64,000 nt of DNA. It comes from Bagarius yarrelli. Lineage: Eukaryota; Chordata; Actinopteri; Siluriformes; Sisoridae. The stretch is taken from contig VCAZ01000227.1 in assembly GCA_005784505.1 (NCBI GenBank), forward strand, positions 174,501-238,500. The letters are read 5' to 3'. The notes under the pieces were generated by a model that worked only from the letters and a program-made list of their open reading frames with translations, was not told where the DNA came from and made no database searches. Made by a program: the position numbers and the translations under genes. This document shows positions 44,155 to 56,789 of the stretch, piece after piece. Within the stretch, counting starts at the first letter, position 1; the number at the start of each line of letters is the position of its first letter.

Positions 44155-44519
44155 GTCCGTCTCTTACACGCCAGTTAAGTAAAATACAAATCACCTAAAT
44201 CTCATAATCATAAACATTACTATAAAATCACCCCTAATCCGAGAACCAGATGAGTCAGATCAGGAGCACTGGAACAGGAAGCACAGGAACACGGACAGAA
44301 CCCGAGAAGGTGGAACTTTCTGTCCTTTTACCTTATTTTTTGCTACTTTCAATTGGTTTTTCTTGGTCTACCAGAACACACAACCTCCAAAACGACTCAG
44401 CACCGTCCTGCTCGATTCTTCCTATAATACAACACTTTCAATTCCAGACTCTCAGTTTCACACACCACTCTCTTATGCTCTCTCTTTTTCTCTCTCACAC
44501 TCTTTTTTTTACAATTCCT

Positions 44520-44525
44520 CTTTTT

Positions 44526-44588
<63 letters not shown>

Positions 44589-44675
44589 TCTCTTAAACTC
44601 TTACACTTTCTCATGCACTCTTCTCTCTCTCTCTCTCTCTCTCTCTCATACACACACACACACACACACACACAC
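44520..44675. repeat. (CA)n, (CT)n, (CA)n compound microsatellite
   Basis: CA run about 44529-44585, CT run about 44622-44648, CA run about 44651-44674. The long open frame across it is an artefact. Confidence 0.9.
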
Positions 44676-45107
44676 TCTCTCTTTCTCTTTATCTGTTTTC
44701 ACTCTCATTTTTACACTTTTATTCACTTTTTTTCTCTCAATCGCTTAATTATTCTTTCACCCGCTCTGGCGTTCTATTCTTTCACCCGCTCTCTCCCTAT
44801 CTTTCTCTTTCTGCCCCGAACACACACTCTCAACCTCCCTTTTTTCACAGTGACACTTTCTCTCTCTCTCTCGCTCTTTCTCCCTCTCTCTCTTAGTCAC
44901 GCGCTAATGCTCACTCTTTTAGTTTCACTCTCTTACACTCACAAACACACTTTCAAAAACACACCTGGTGGTGAATTTACAGACTGTTTCAAAGTGCTGA
45001 CACTGGAGACTCCTTCTTTCCATGGGAAATAAAAAACCTCTTACAAAATAAAACCTTCTCATCAACACTGAAATTCATCTCCTCTTCGGTGAGAGTTCGT
45101 GCAGAGC

Positions 45108-45186
45108 GTCCCCGCGCAGTAAACGTCCCCGCTCAGTACAACGTCCCCGCGCAGTACACGTCCCCCCGCGCAGTACATGTCCCCGT
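45108..45186. repeat. GC-rich 18-20-bp tandem repeat
   Basis: Four to five units of cgtccccgcgcagtaca with single-base length changes. Confidence 0.85.
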
Positions 45187-45892
45187 CAGCTAGCTGTTAC
45201 TATAGAAAACTACAACGTATCTGAAGCAGCATAATTATCATTAACATCAATAGCCCTGTCATTTAGAGGTGCACGACAGTCAGAGCTGCTCATCGAGTAA
45301 ATTAATCAACGCCTGACCAGCCAGAGACCCACCACAGTTTCTGAGAAAGAGGAACTCGTACCAGTCGCCTCACATGCTGGTGAAATTCTTTAGCCTTTCG
45401 GTTGGTTTTTCTTTGGCGAGTCACTAACCGATTAGTCTCATCCTCAGTCCACGGACCGATGGCTGAACATCTAATGGAAACTAATCAGTTAGAAACCTCA
45501 GGAATTTTAAGGTTGTCCTCTGATTAGTTGAAGCGTACAGGATTTTCAGATGTGTGTGTGTGTGTGTGTGTGTGTGGTGTTGTCTGCCTGGAACGTTCTC
45601 TTAGCCATTTAAAGCCAGTAAGATTCCCACAGCTTCTGCCGTCAGCCTGAAGATTTAGCTATACGAGACTAGTAAATGGTTCAGCCATGATGTGGAGTCA
45701 GGATCAGGAGTGTATCTAATGTTTGGAGCGTTTTTATTACTCGAGCCAGAAATCAGAGTATTTGTGCCCTCGACAGCAAACAAAAGCACAGAAGGAAAAA
45801 CAGGTGGCTTCCATTTACACACCTGTCAGAAGCTGGTAATACATTCACTAACCAACAGGCTTAGTAATAACAAAGCCGTGTTTTATACACAC

Positions 45893-45933
<41 letters not shown>
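45893..45933. repeat. (GT)n microsatellite
   Basis: GT run flanked by GCGT variants in the intergenic interval. Confidence 0.9.
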
Positions 45934-45936
<3 letters not shown>

Positions 45937-46141
45937 GCGTAAACAAGTCTGGGCAATCCAGATTATGCAAGAAAAAAAAAAATAGACCACATTTCAGTGA
46001 CAGTGATTTTTTTAGAGAAAGTTTACACACCCCTCCTGTTACAATGGCGTTTTTGTGGCTGAGATAAATCACATCTAAACTTTTAATCTTAATGTGCAAT
46101 CACAATCGTATAAAAATTTGGTATAATTAACAGTCAGAAGG

Positions 46142-46500
46142 GCAGATTGATGGTTTTGTGGTTCCATCACAGTAAGAAGGTTTCGTGTTCGTATCCCCTG
46201 CAGGGTTTTTTATTTTGCATGTTCTCCCTGTGTGTGTGTGTTTACTCCGGGTTCTCCGGTTTTTCTCCCACAGTCCAAAAACATGTATGTTAGATTGATT
46301 GGTGATTCTAAATTGCCCATAGGAGTGAGTGTGTGTGGTTGTTTGTCTGTGTGTGACCCTGTGATGGACTGGGGACCTGTCCAGGGTGTCCTTTCACCCA
46401 ATGACAGCTGGGATAAACTCCAGCAGATCCCCATGACCCTGGTTAGGAATAGGTGGGTATAGACGATGGATAGATGGATGGATTGATGGATGGATGGACG
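46142..46500 (+). mobile_element. DANA/V-SINE-like element with (GGAT)n tail
   Basis: Head with cgtgttcgtatcccctgcag, then gcatgttctccctgtg, tccgggttctccggtttttc, tcccacagtccaaaaacatg, gtgatggactggggacctgt, agctgggataaactccagca and a gatggatggatgga tail. This organisation matches a well-known fish SINE type. Confidence 0.75.
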
Positions 46501-46613
46501 GATGGATAACAATCTGAAACACTTTGATGTGTCATTAAAGAACCACAAGTGCAGCATGATGGTGGTGGCATCACACTTCAGATCTGCTTTATGTATCAGC
46601 CAGAACTGATTTT

Positions 46614-47485
46614 AATACTAGACGATTTTAATGCAGGAACCTTTTGATGTCTTCTAGTATGCTGGAAATATAATAGAATTTTACCTTTCAGTACAGTTAT
46701 GACCCAAATCCTGCAATCGTATCAACAAAGAAACGACTTATTGTTTGGATCCAGCTGAAAATCAGACCTGAAACCAGAGAAAATTGTAAGTTCTTCCAAA
46801 AGATACTTCAAAACTTCAAGCATGACATTTACAATTCTGCCATTTCTCAGACGCCCAAAATATATATACAGTGAGGGAAAAAATTATTAGCGCCCTCCTT
46901 GTACTTTTAGCCACTGACAAAGAAATAATCCATCTATAGTTTAAATGGTAGATTTTTCTAACAGTAAAAAACAAAAAAAACAGAAATTAGTTTTTCTCTA
47001 ATAGCAAAGAATCATGAATTATAACACATACTAGACGATTTTAATCCAGGAACCTTTTAATGTCTTCTAGTATGCTGGAAATTAAAACGAAATTTCTCCT
47101 TTTAGTACAAATATGACCCAAATCTTGCGTTCGTATCAACAAAGAAACGACTTATTAGAAAAAAACCCTATGTTTGGATGATTCAGCTAAAAATCAGGCC
47201 TGAATCCAGAGAGAATCTTACAGTTTCGGTGGCCTGTGGATGCAAGACACCCTCAAAATCTCATGGATCTAGAAAATTTTTGCAAGTCAAGTTGCAAGGC
47301 ATTCAAAAAAAGACACTAAAAGTGGTATAATAAAGTTAAAAGGAGCTTAAACAAAGCATGAGGTTTATTCGTCAGACGCCCCAAAATATATGTACAGTGA
47401 TCAAAAAAAATATTTGATCCCCACTGACAAAGAAATAATCAGTCTATAATGTGGTAGATTATTCTAACGGTAAAAAACAACCAGA
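46614..47485 (+). mobile_element. Tandem duplication of a Tc1-like left end with its flank
   Basis: Two copies (about 46616-47027 and 47029-47485) share flank tagacgattttaat, gtcttctagtatgctgg and cgtatcaacaaagaaacgac, followed by a left terminal sequence tacagtga at 46867 and 47393 and then ccactgacaaagaaataatc. Confidence 0.65.
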
Positions 47486-47489
47486 ACAC

Positions 47490-47885
47490 ACACCCAGGGC
47501 AGTAAAAGAGTGACTCAAGAAGAAGCACATTAAGGTTCTGGAGTGCCCTAGTCAGTCTCCAGACCTTAATCACAGAAAATCTGTAGAGGAAGCTGAAGGT
47601 TCGAGTTGCCAAATATCAGACTGAAAATCTTAATGACTTGGAGAGGATCTGCAAACAGGAGCGCAACAAAATCCCTCCTAAAATGTGTGTAAATCTGGTG
47701 GAACTACAAGAACCATCTGAACAAATTAATTTATATATAATTTATATAACTATATAATATATGTGTTTTATGGATATTTTTGTTGTTTTTTCTAGTTTTT
47801 ACTATTAGAATAAACCAACCAACAAAATTATAGACTGATTATTTCATTATCTGTGGAAAAATGTACAAAATCAGCAGGCGACCAT
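47490..47885 (+). pseudogene. Tc1-like transposase 3' relic and right end
   Basis: Retains gactcaagaagaagcacatt, cagtctccagaccttaatca (the SPDLN region near the last catalytic Glu), aaaatctgtagaggaagctg and gagttgccaaatatcagac, with stops and indels throughout. The right end has attatagactgattatttca and tgtacaaaatcagcaggcg. The first two thirds of the transposase are missing. Confidence 0.75.
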
Positions 47886-47992
47886 ATTAGAGTGACTTGC
47901 TTAGGTGCCCGGCAGTTTGGTGGCTTTATGGAACTGGGAATTAAAGCCCTGATCTTCAGATTACAACTACAGCACCACTTGCTCACCACTGT
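47886..47992 (-). mobile_element. SINE copy adjacent to the Tc1 right end
   Basis: Shows gagtgacttgcttaggtgcc, gaactgggaattaaagccct and gcaccacttgctcaccactg in minus orientation. Confidence 0.6.
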
Positions 47993-48355
47993 TTGAGTTT
48001 AGGGGTGTCTTTATTTTTCCCATGGTTCAGGTGTGTTTGGTGGATCAGAAACTGGGGGAAGGTGGGAATATTTGAAGGACAAATGGCCTCAAGAAAAATT
48101 AGAAAACCCATTTCTTTGTGCTGGCTTGCTGTAGCTGTGCTCACACTTAAGCTCCACTACAGCACCTAAACCAGACCTCCACCTGACCATCTGCACCCCT
48201 CATATGAGCCTCGAACATGTGATTGGACTCAAGCTACAATGAAGCTCAGCATGGATGGACAATCAGCAGGACGCAGAAACTCGAGGAACAATTTCTGGAC
48301 TGAGAAATTGAGAAACCTTAGAGTGGCCTTCAAACACTAAACTCCCCAAAGATCC

Positions 48356-48373
48356 CCCCCCCCCCCCCCCCCC
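48356..48373. repeat. Poly-C run
   Basis: About 18 consecutive C; assembly length is unreliable at such runs. Confidence 0.8.
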
Positions 48374-49311
48374 AACCCCGATGTTATAAACGAGAAGCCC
48401 TGCATGATTAGTCATAGAGTGCCATCATTACTCATCTCCCAGAGAAGCCATTTCTCTGCTGCATCTGTTTAATTCGGAACAAAAATAGATGGCAGGACGA
48501 TTAGTGGATAAGATTTCCTTGTTTTTTGTACTTTAACAAAGAAAGAAAATAACAGGCCTTCGCTGTGCACATGATGGAAGATAATCACCACAGTCGGAAG
48601 CTTAACCTGAGATAGTTGGATGTAGGACCAACCCGATCTCTCTGATCTTCTAACTGATCACCGGATGACTGATTTGCTCAAGATTCTAATGCAAAAAACA
48701 CTCCTTTTTTAAGTTTCTAGGGCAATAATGATGTGTGACTGGTGTAACTGGTAGAAAGGTGTACCAGCAGGCCGAACGGAACGGCAGCCACTGATCATCT
48801 CGTTTCTACCTATGAATAAGCATGTTATAGACATGAAAGCAAGGGTGCTTCAACGTCAAGGGTCCTTCAAAATGAGGCACCAGAAAAAGCCGGTGTCCTC
48901 GCATGGCCGTGCCATGAAGGACACAATGACAGAAGAGATAAAAAGAAGTAGTTGGTTCTAGAAAAAAAAAAGAGGTGCTTTTAGAGACATCAAGCGAAAG
49001 ATTGACGAATCCTTTAATTTCTGAAACTGCACATTTTCATTAATGATCATGTTTTGGCCGCTGATTAAGCAGCACAGGATGCATTTCAGAGACTTATTAA
49101 CGTTAATGAAGTTCTTTATTAAGCAAACAATCAGAACAGCGTTATTAACCCTAACCGGTTCCGCATATTGATTTTTTATAATGAACCTGATCTTCATTTA
49201 GCTGCAATAAAACATAGAACAATTTCTCCAGAGAATTTCTTAGTCATTTTTCCGTGCTGTGCTGTTATTCTTTAATATAAATAAATACAGCACATACTGT
49301 ACACCAGTACA

Positions 49312-51905
49312 CCAATACATACACACTCAATCCTTACACACTCAATCCTAATACACCCAATCTTTACACACTCAATCTTTACACACCCTATCTTTACACA
49401 CCCAATCCTTACACACTCAATCCTTACACACCCAATCTTCACACACTCAATCCTTACACACCCAATCCTTACACACCCAATCCTTACACACTCAATCCTT
49501 ACACACCTCAATCCTAAACTACACACACCAATCCTTACACAATCCACCCCAATCCTACACTTCCTTACCCAACCCAATCTCACACTCAAGTTTACACACC
49601 AATCAATCCTATACACCCAATCCTACACACTCAACCTTACACCCATCCTTACACACTCAATCCTTACACACCAATCCTAACCCCCAATCTCAATCAATCT
49701 TACACACCCAATCCTAATACACCCAATCTTTACACACTCAATCCTTACACACCCAATCCTTACACACTCAATCCTTACACCCTCACCTTACACTAATCCT
49801 AATACACCCAATCTACACACTCATCCTATCACCCAATCTTACACACCCAATCCTTACACACCCATCCTTAACACACTCAATCCTTACACACCCAATCCTA
49901 ATACACCCAATCTTTACACACTCAATCCTTATCAAATCCTTACACACACCAATCCTAATACACCCAATCTTTACACACCCAATCCTAATCCTTACACACT
50001 CAATCCTTACACACTCAATCCTAATACACCCAATCTTTTACAACACCCAAATCCTAATACACCCAATCTTTACACACTCAATCCTTACACACCCAATCCC
50101 TTTACACACTCAATCCTTACACACTCAATCCTTACACACTCACATCCTAATACACCCAATCTTTACAACACCCAATCCTTACACACTCAATCCTTACACA
50201 CTTAATCCTAATACACCCAATCTTTACACACCCAATCCTTACACACCCAATCAATCCTTACACACCCAATAATTGCAATCTTTACACACTCAATCCTTAC
50301 ACACTCAATCCTTACACACTCAATCCTAATACACCCAATTCTTTACACACCCAATCCTTACACACTTAATCCTTACACACTCAATCCTTACGCACCCAAT
50401 CTTTACACACTCAATCCTTACACACTCAATCATTACACACCCCAATCCTTACACACGCAACCCTTACACACTCAATCCTTACACAACCAATCCTTACACA
50501 CTCAATCCTTACACACTCAATCCCTACACACCCAATCTTTACACACTCAATCCTTACAGACTCAATCCTTACACACTCAATCCTAATACACCCAATCTTT
50601 ACACACCCAATCAATCCTTTACACACTCAATCAATCCTTACACACCCAATCCTAATCCTACACCCAATCTTTACACACCCAATCCTTACACACTCAATCC
50701 TTTACACACCCAATCCTTACACACCCAATCTTTACACACTCAATCCTTACACACAATCTAAACCAATCCTTAATACACCCAATCTTTAACACACCCAATC
50801 CTTACACACTTAACACCCAATCCTTACACACTCAATCCTTACAAAACTCAATTACCTTACACACCCCAATCCTTACACACCCAATCTTTACACCCAATCC
50901 TTACACTCAATCCTTACACACTCAATCCTTACACAACCAATCCTTACAGACTCAATCCTTACACAATCAATCCTTACACACCCAATCCTACATACACCCA
51001 ATCCTTTCATACACACACCAATCCTTACACACTCAATCCCACCAATTACACACCCACAATCCTTACACACCCCAATCCTAATACAACCCATCCTTTACAC
51101 CACCCAATCCTACACACTCAATCCTTACACACTCACTCAATCCTACAACACCCAATCTTTACACACCCAATCCTTACACACTCAATCCTTACACACACCA
51201 ATCCCAATCCTACCTCACCTTACAATCCTTACACACCCAATCCACATTCAATCCTTACACACCAATCCTTAATCCCTAACACACCCAACCAATCTTTACA
51301 CACCCAATTCTTACACAACACCCAATCCTTACACACCAAATCCTTACACTCCCAATCCTTACAATCTCCCAATCCTTACACTCCCCAGTCCTTATGCACT
51401 CAATCCTTACACACCCAATCTTTACACACTCAATCTTTACACACCCAATCTTTACACACTCAATCTTAACACACCCAATCTTTACACACCCAATTCTTAC
51501 ACACCCAATCCTTACACACAACCCACTCCCTTACACACCCAATCCTTACACTCCCAATCCTTACACTCCCAGTCCTTATGCACTCAATCCTTACACACTT
51601 AATCCTTACACACTCAATCCTTACACACTCAATCCTTACACACTCAATCCTTACACTCCCAGTCCTTATGCACTCAATCCTTACACACTTAATCCTTACA
51701 CAGTCAATCCTTACACACTCAATCCTTACACACTCAATCCCTACACACCCAATACTTACACACTTAATCCTTACACACTCAATCCTTACACACCCAATCC
51801 TTACACACTTAATCCTTACACACCCAATCCTTACACACTTAATCCTTACACACTCAATCCTTACACACTTAATCCTTACACACTTAATCCTTACACACCC
51901 AATCA
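49312..51905. repeat. 15-bp minisatellite, about 2.6 kb
   Basis: Unit ttacacactcaatcc with variants ttacacacccaatcc, ttacacacttaatcc and taatacacccaatct. Because 15 is a multiple of 3, long open frames arise on both strands with pentapeptide products (RIECV, NPYTL); none is a gene. Divergence is greater in 49500-51300 than in 51400-51905. Confidence 0.95.
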
Positions 51906-52717
51906 AAAAAATCTACAATTCCTCCTCAGAAAGTCCAGATAATCTGATTTATCCCAAGTTTACCAGATCTGATAAAATCAACATGGTTGCCTGCATTTAC
52001 AGTAATTAGTCATAAAATCAGCACTTCCTACTAATGTCTTACTTTGTCATCTCTTCCTTAGTCAAACCATTAAGATTTTCAGATGGACAGCAGCAGGACT
52101 GGAGACGACTGGTCTAAAGGCCGTGTAAAGTAACTATGTAAAGTAAAGAAGAAAGTCCTGAAAATTCCAACGCAGAAACAAACAGTTTCCCGTTTTTGAT
52201 TGGCTGTGCGGTTTACACTCGAGATGCGAGACAGCTTGCCGGTCTGTTAAGCATTACGCTGACATCAACTAGTTCCACAGATTTGGAAAAATGTTTTTAC
52301 TCAATTTCTCTCTCTTTAAAATATTGCCTGAATATTTAATTGTTATTTGGCCCAAACTTCATTCCAACTTTAAAATGACTATAATCTCGTCTGAATCTGT
52401 GTTTATTAGTCCGGTCATTAGTCATTCTGAATGTTGAAATTAACCCTTTGTTAAACATATTTGTGTTTATATTGACTTAATCTAATGTCTTCTTAAAGCC
52501 CAAGCAAGAATATTACTACAACAATATTTCTGCTAGTTTACAGAGTCTTTATCTCCCAAACTCCACCTCCCAAAATTGCCCACCTGGGATATCTGTCTGC
52601 CCACCCCTTTATTGTTGGCAAGAACAGGGCCTGGTCTATATTGTGAACTTTACATCATTTGGATCCCTATAGGTTTTTCATGTCACAGTCATAAACATGA
52701 GGGAAGTTGAACATCGC

Positions 52718-52925
52718 TTATCCCAAGCGACTCACATTTCTCTAGATGGTTACGGGTCCCAGGGGCCCAACAGTGGCAGCATGGTGATGATGGAATTTGA
52801 GCCCAGGACCTTCCAATCAGTGTGCTGTATTTTGAGGGTTTGGTGCTGCAGCTTGTTGGTGCTGAAAATTATGGTAAATCCATGATCAGCAGTCCAACAC
52901 CTTAACCAATGAGCTGCCACTTCCT
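52718..52925 (-). mobile_element. SINE copy, expanded or double
   Basis: Has aagcgactcacatttctcta, aggggcccaacagtggcagc, ttgagcccaggaccttcca and, after an insertion of about 50 bp, gatcagcagtccaacacctt. Confidence 0.6.
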
Positions 52926-53213
52926 TGGGTTGCCAAGTTTGAAAAAAAAACACACACATCTCACGGAAATGACTTTTAGAATCCTAGAAACATTTATAAT
53001 GTGTGTGTTCTGTAGGTGGCAGAGACTAAAATATGCTAATTACCACCACCTCCATCACACTCAGCAACTTGTAGATCAACTAGCCAAGTGGAGTCTCTGC
53101 TAGAACTTATATAACTGCAGTGCATTCTGGGAGATAGTTTTGCTTTAATGTCTCCACTAAAGCACTGGATCGGAATTAATATCCGAAATACTATTTCCTG
53201 GGAAATTATTTAA

Positions 53214-53398
53214 ATGATTTAAGGTGTTGGATTGCTGATCACAGGTTTGTGAGTTCAATTCCCACCAACTGCCATTGCTGGGCCCCTGAGCAAGTCCCTT
53301 ATTCCTCCACTGCTCAGTTGGATTGAAAGACTAAGATAAGCGTAAGTCACTCTGGTTAAGAGCGGTACCAAATTCCAGAAATGTAAATGTGATGTCAT
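53214..53398 (+). mobile_element. SINE copy
   Basis: Has ttaaggtgttggattgctga, gtgagttcaattcccaccaa, gctgggcccctgagcaagtc and a cgtaagtcactctgg tail ending aaatgtaaatgtg. Confidence 0.75.
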
Positions 53399-53484
53399 CA
53401 GTAACACAGGATGGCTGTTCACAGGAATAAAGAAAATACAGCATCAAACCGATTAGCACCCAAACAGTGTTAATGAGCAAAATA

Positions 53485-53486
<2 letters not shown>

Positions 53487-53528
<42 letters not shown>
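53487..53528. repeat. (CA)21 microsatellite
   Basis: Uninterrupted CA run. Confidence 0.93.
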
Positions 53529-53530
<2 letters not shown>

Positions 53531-53639
53531 CTAATAAGTGTGTAGTTGAATCACTCTGTTTTTTAAGGACGTTTGATGGCTTCAATGGACATGGTGAGGT
53601 TTGGCCATCTGCACATGCCCACTCACCATGTGCTCCTCA

Positions 53640-54232
53640 CACCATGTGGAGAGGAGAGGAGACGAGAGGGGAGGAAAAGGAAAGAGAGGAGAAGAGAAAT
53701 AAGGAAAGGAAAGGAAAAGAAAAGGAAAGGAAATGAGAGGAGAGGAGAGGAGAGGAGAGGATGAGAGAGAGGAGAGGAGAGGAGAGGAGAGGAGAGGAGA
53801 GGAGAGATAAGAAGGGGAAAAGGAAAGGCAAGGAGAGGAAAGGAATGGAAATGAGTGGAAATGAGAGGAGAGGAGAGGAAAGATAAGGAAAGGAGATGAG
53901 AAAAAAGGAGAGGAGAGATAAGCAAAGGAAAGGAAAGGAGAAGTGGGAAAAGTTGAGGAGAGAGAAGGAAAGATAGGAGAGGAGAGGTGAGAAGAGGTAA
54001 GGAAACGAAAGAAGAGGAGAAATAAGGAGACAAGACAAGAGGAGAGAAAAAAGGAAAGTGAGGAGAGATTAGAAAAGGCAAAGAAAAGGAAAGTAAAGGA
54101 AATGAGAGGAGAGGAGAGATAAGTAAAGGAAGGAGCGGAAACGTGAGAAAGAGGCAAGGAGAGAAACGGAAAGAGATATGAGAGGAGAGGTGAGAAGATG
54201 AGATGAGACAAGAGGAGAGGAGAGGAAAAACA
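53640..54232 (+). repeat. Polypurine GGAGA/GGAAA tract, about 0.6 kb
   Basis: Nearly pure A/G on the plus strand (gagaggagaggagaggagag; aaaggaaaggaaa) with very few pyrimidines. Reverse-strand frames rich in Ser/Leu/Pro/Phe are artefacts. Confidence 0.92.
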
Positions 54233-55034
54233 CAAAGCTTTAGTCTGAATTAACAAATAATCCGAATCGGATTTAAAAGCAATGGGATGTCGTCCAGAGC
54301 ACAAAAGCAAAGCATGATGGGAGAAACCACCAATGACTCGTATAATCGGCCATGACTTCGTCATCGAAGAGCAGGAACACCGCAGACCTCCTTCACTGCT
54401 GTCGTTGTCTGTCGTTGAGGACAACTGATTCATTTGCAGAAGTTACCATGACAACATGCCACAGACAGACGACAGACAAAGTGGAAGAGATGCCAGAAAT
54501 TAAACATGAAATGAAATATAAAAAAGGAGAAATAAATAATTGAAAGAGTTCAGTGGATGCGACTGCTGCCTGTTCCTGCACCGATTTACAGCCATAAGAA
54601 AAATCAGAAATAAAGGGAAACACTAGGGGAACATTTACAGTACAATCGAAATACAGCTGCAAAACTGAAAGAATAACAGAGAAAAAGACTTTAGTACAAA
54701 TGTTGAACACTAATTTGCATAATGATCATAATATTTGCATATCCTTACAGTGACTAATATTACATCATTTCCATCTTCTGTAACTATACAGAATAACGGC
54801 ACGTGGCTTCGAAGCAGATTTTAAGATAAAAATAACATAACTATGTACTGCCACCTCCTGGACACCAGTACAGTAGAGTGTGCAAAAGTTTCTACACTCT
54901 TAGAACAATATATTAATATGAATATACTGTATGAATTATATGAATTAAATATATTCTTGTTACGGTGATAATGACAGCTTAGTAGTTTGAGGTTGGATAT
55001 TGGTATGATGCTGAAATATGCCGATAAGCGAGTC

Positions 55035-55325
55035 TAATGGTGTTTTTTTCCCCTGGTGGGGACCTAAACCTGCCTACACACAGACTCATGGGGACTCCTG
55101 TCACGGTGGGGGACCAAAACTGAGGTCCCCATGGGTACAAAAGCTTCTAAATCATACACGATAAGACTTTTTGAGAAATAAAAATGCAGAAAGGTTAGGG
55201 TTAGGGATAGGGCTTAGGGGTTAGGGCTTAGGGTTAAGGGTTAGGGGATAGAAAACACAGTTTGTAGAATTTAAAATGCTCCATTACACCTATGGAGTCC
55301 CCACAAGGAAAGCTAATCAGACATA
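55035..55325. repeat. Dispersed fish repeat with internal TTAGGG-like core
   Basis: Opens with ctggtggggacctaaacctg and aggtccccatgggtac, has a ggttagggttagggatagg core, and closes with atagaaaacacagtttgtag and tatggagtccccacaagg. This layout is widespread in fish; class unknown to me. Confidence 0.6.
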
Positions 55326-56076
55326 TGAATAAAGATCTTTATGAAGCTTGTGGAATTTTCAGGATTGCTTTATTTTCCCTTTGTGAATTCTTTCAAATAG
55401 TTTTCTGTGTTCTATAAAAATTTGTTTAAGTTTTTCTTTCTCACAGCTTCATGAGCCATAATTTTCTCTCTCATTATTCGGAGTAGGTTGCTAATGCGAG
55501 ACCTTGTTTCTGTTCAAGCTTCAGATCGACACATTGCTTATTAAAGACAGAACATGCAGTTCAGGTCCAGTTTATCAGTAGAAACACTTTTAGCAGCTCT
55601 TTTGTTACTCTTCAGGACATTAAAGCTGCGTGACTGGAGCTTGTCCAAGGGCAGGTTCATCACCAAACTCACAAAGAGACAGACCAAAAGAAATGTTCCA
55701 GCAAGAGAGAATAAGGACACTGGACAACACTTTTATTCTGTCTTCTGTCGGGACTCACAAACACCATTTAAGTTGTTTTACATTTGTTCCTTTTTCTTAA
55801 AGAACAAATGACCTCCTTAATGTTCAGGAGAGATTTTAATGGAGCAGCAGATGGAGAAACTTTATCCAGACTTCTCTCCAGTTCAACAATGTACACCGAG
55901 TTCTATAAAATCCACAGATAACAATAAAGTTTTCAGCTTTTTTATTCTTTTTTAATAAATATATTTATTGATAAGGATGTCTTAATTCTCGAATATTAGC
56001 AGCTCTGACAGGATTTAAGAATTTAGTAACAGCTTGTTTACAGAAACTCATACGGCAGTGGCTACACATCAGGAGG

Positions 56077-56250
56077 AGGAGTCTCTGAAAGGGGAGGAGT
56101 CTCTGAAAGGGGAGGAGTCTCTGAAAGGGGAGAGGAGAAGAGGTCTCTGAAAGAGGAGTCTGAAGGAGGGGGTCCTGAAGGAGTTCTCTGAAAGAAGGAG
56201 AAGTCTCTGAAAGATGAAGGAGTTTCTGAAAGAAGGAGGGGTCTCTAAAA
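56077..56250. repeat. 19-20-bp GA-rich tandem repeat
   Basis: Units of ggaggagtctctgaaaggg with growing variation to the right. Confidence 0.85.
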
Positions 56251-56260
56251 GAGGTATCTA

Positions 56261-56391
56261 TCTTATTAACCCAACTGAGAAGTTGGGGGTTAAGGGCCTT
56301 TCTCAGGGGTCCAGCATTGGCAGCTTGGTGGTGCTGGGATTCAAAGCCACAATCATATTTTTAGCAGTCCAATATCTTAACCACCTTATCA
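56261..56391 (-). mobile_element. SINE copy
   Basis: Has cccaactgagaagttggggg, ttaagggcctttctcagggg and gctgggattcaaagccacaa. Confidence 0.7.
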
Positions 56392-56789
56392 GTTCATTCT
56401 TGCGTCCAAGAAATTTTATCTTTCCAAAGAGCTTTTTTTTCTCATGAACCTGAACAGGTCCAGTTTCCCAGCATGCACCGGGGCTCTGTGTTTTCTGTAC
56501 GATTCCTGCTGAGCTTTTGGCATAAAAAACCAGCGTCTCCTGGGTGTGGGGCTATTTTTAGTCTTCGCTGTGGGATATTTGGAGCGCTAATTAACGCTTT
56601 TGATAAAAGTCAAGTGAAAAATGATCCACTTTAAAAGGAGGTGATGTGGATGAAGATGTTTTTGTACATTAGAACAGAATGGGTTTTTTTTCAGCCCTGA
56701 AAACTTGTGAGAAATGAAGACGGGGACATTAGTCTAGGGATCGATTGGGTTTTGTAATTCAATAGTTAGATTTTTGTCACATGTTCACA

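Noticed and set aside
44250..45032. 260-residue open frame
   Set aside because: Runs through CA and CT microsatellites and AT-rich sequence. Low complexity, with no homology recognised.
49312..51905. Possible CRISPR-like array
   Set aside because: The 15-bp units are contiguous with no unique spacers, and the genome is eukaryotic. The same applies to the 43-bp array at 23490 and the 28-bp array at 43637.
49272..51942. Pentapeptide-repeat-like proteins (RIECV, NPYTL) on both strands
   Set aside because: Products of a 15-bp minisatellite; not a pentapeptide-repeat family protein, and no start or splice context.
53582..54433. 283-residue minus-strand frame
   Set aside because: Reverse complement of the GGAGA polypurine tract.
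55193..55260. Interstitial telomeric repeat (TTAGGG)
   Set aside because: Units are irregular (ttagggatagggcttagggg) and sit within a dispersed repeat type that always carries such a core, so it is not evidence of a chromosome fusion.
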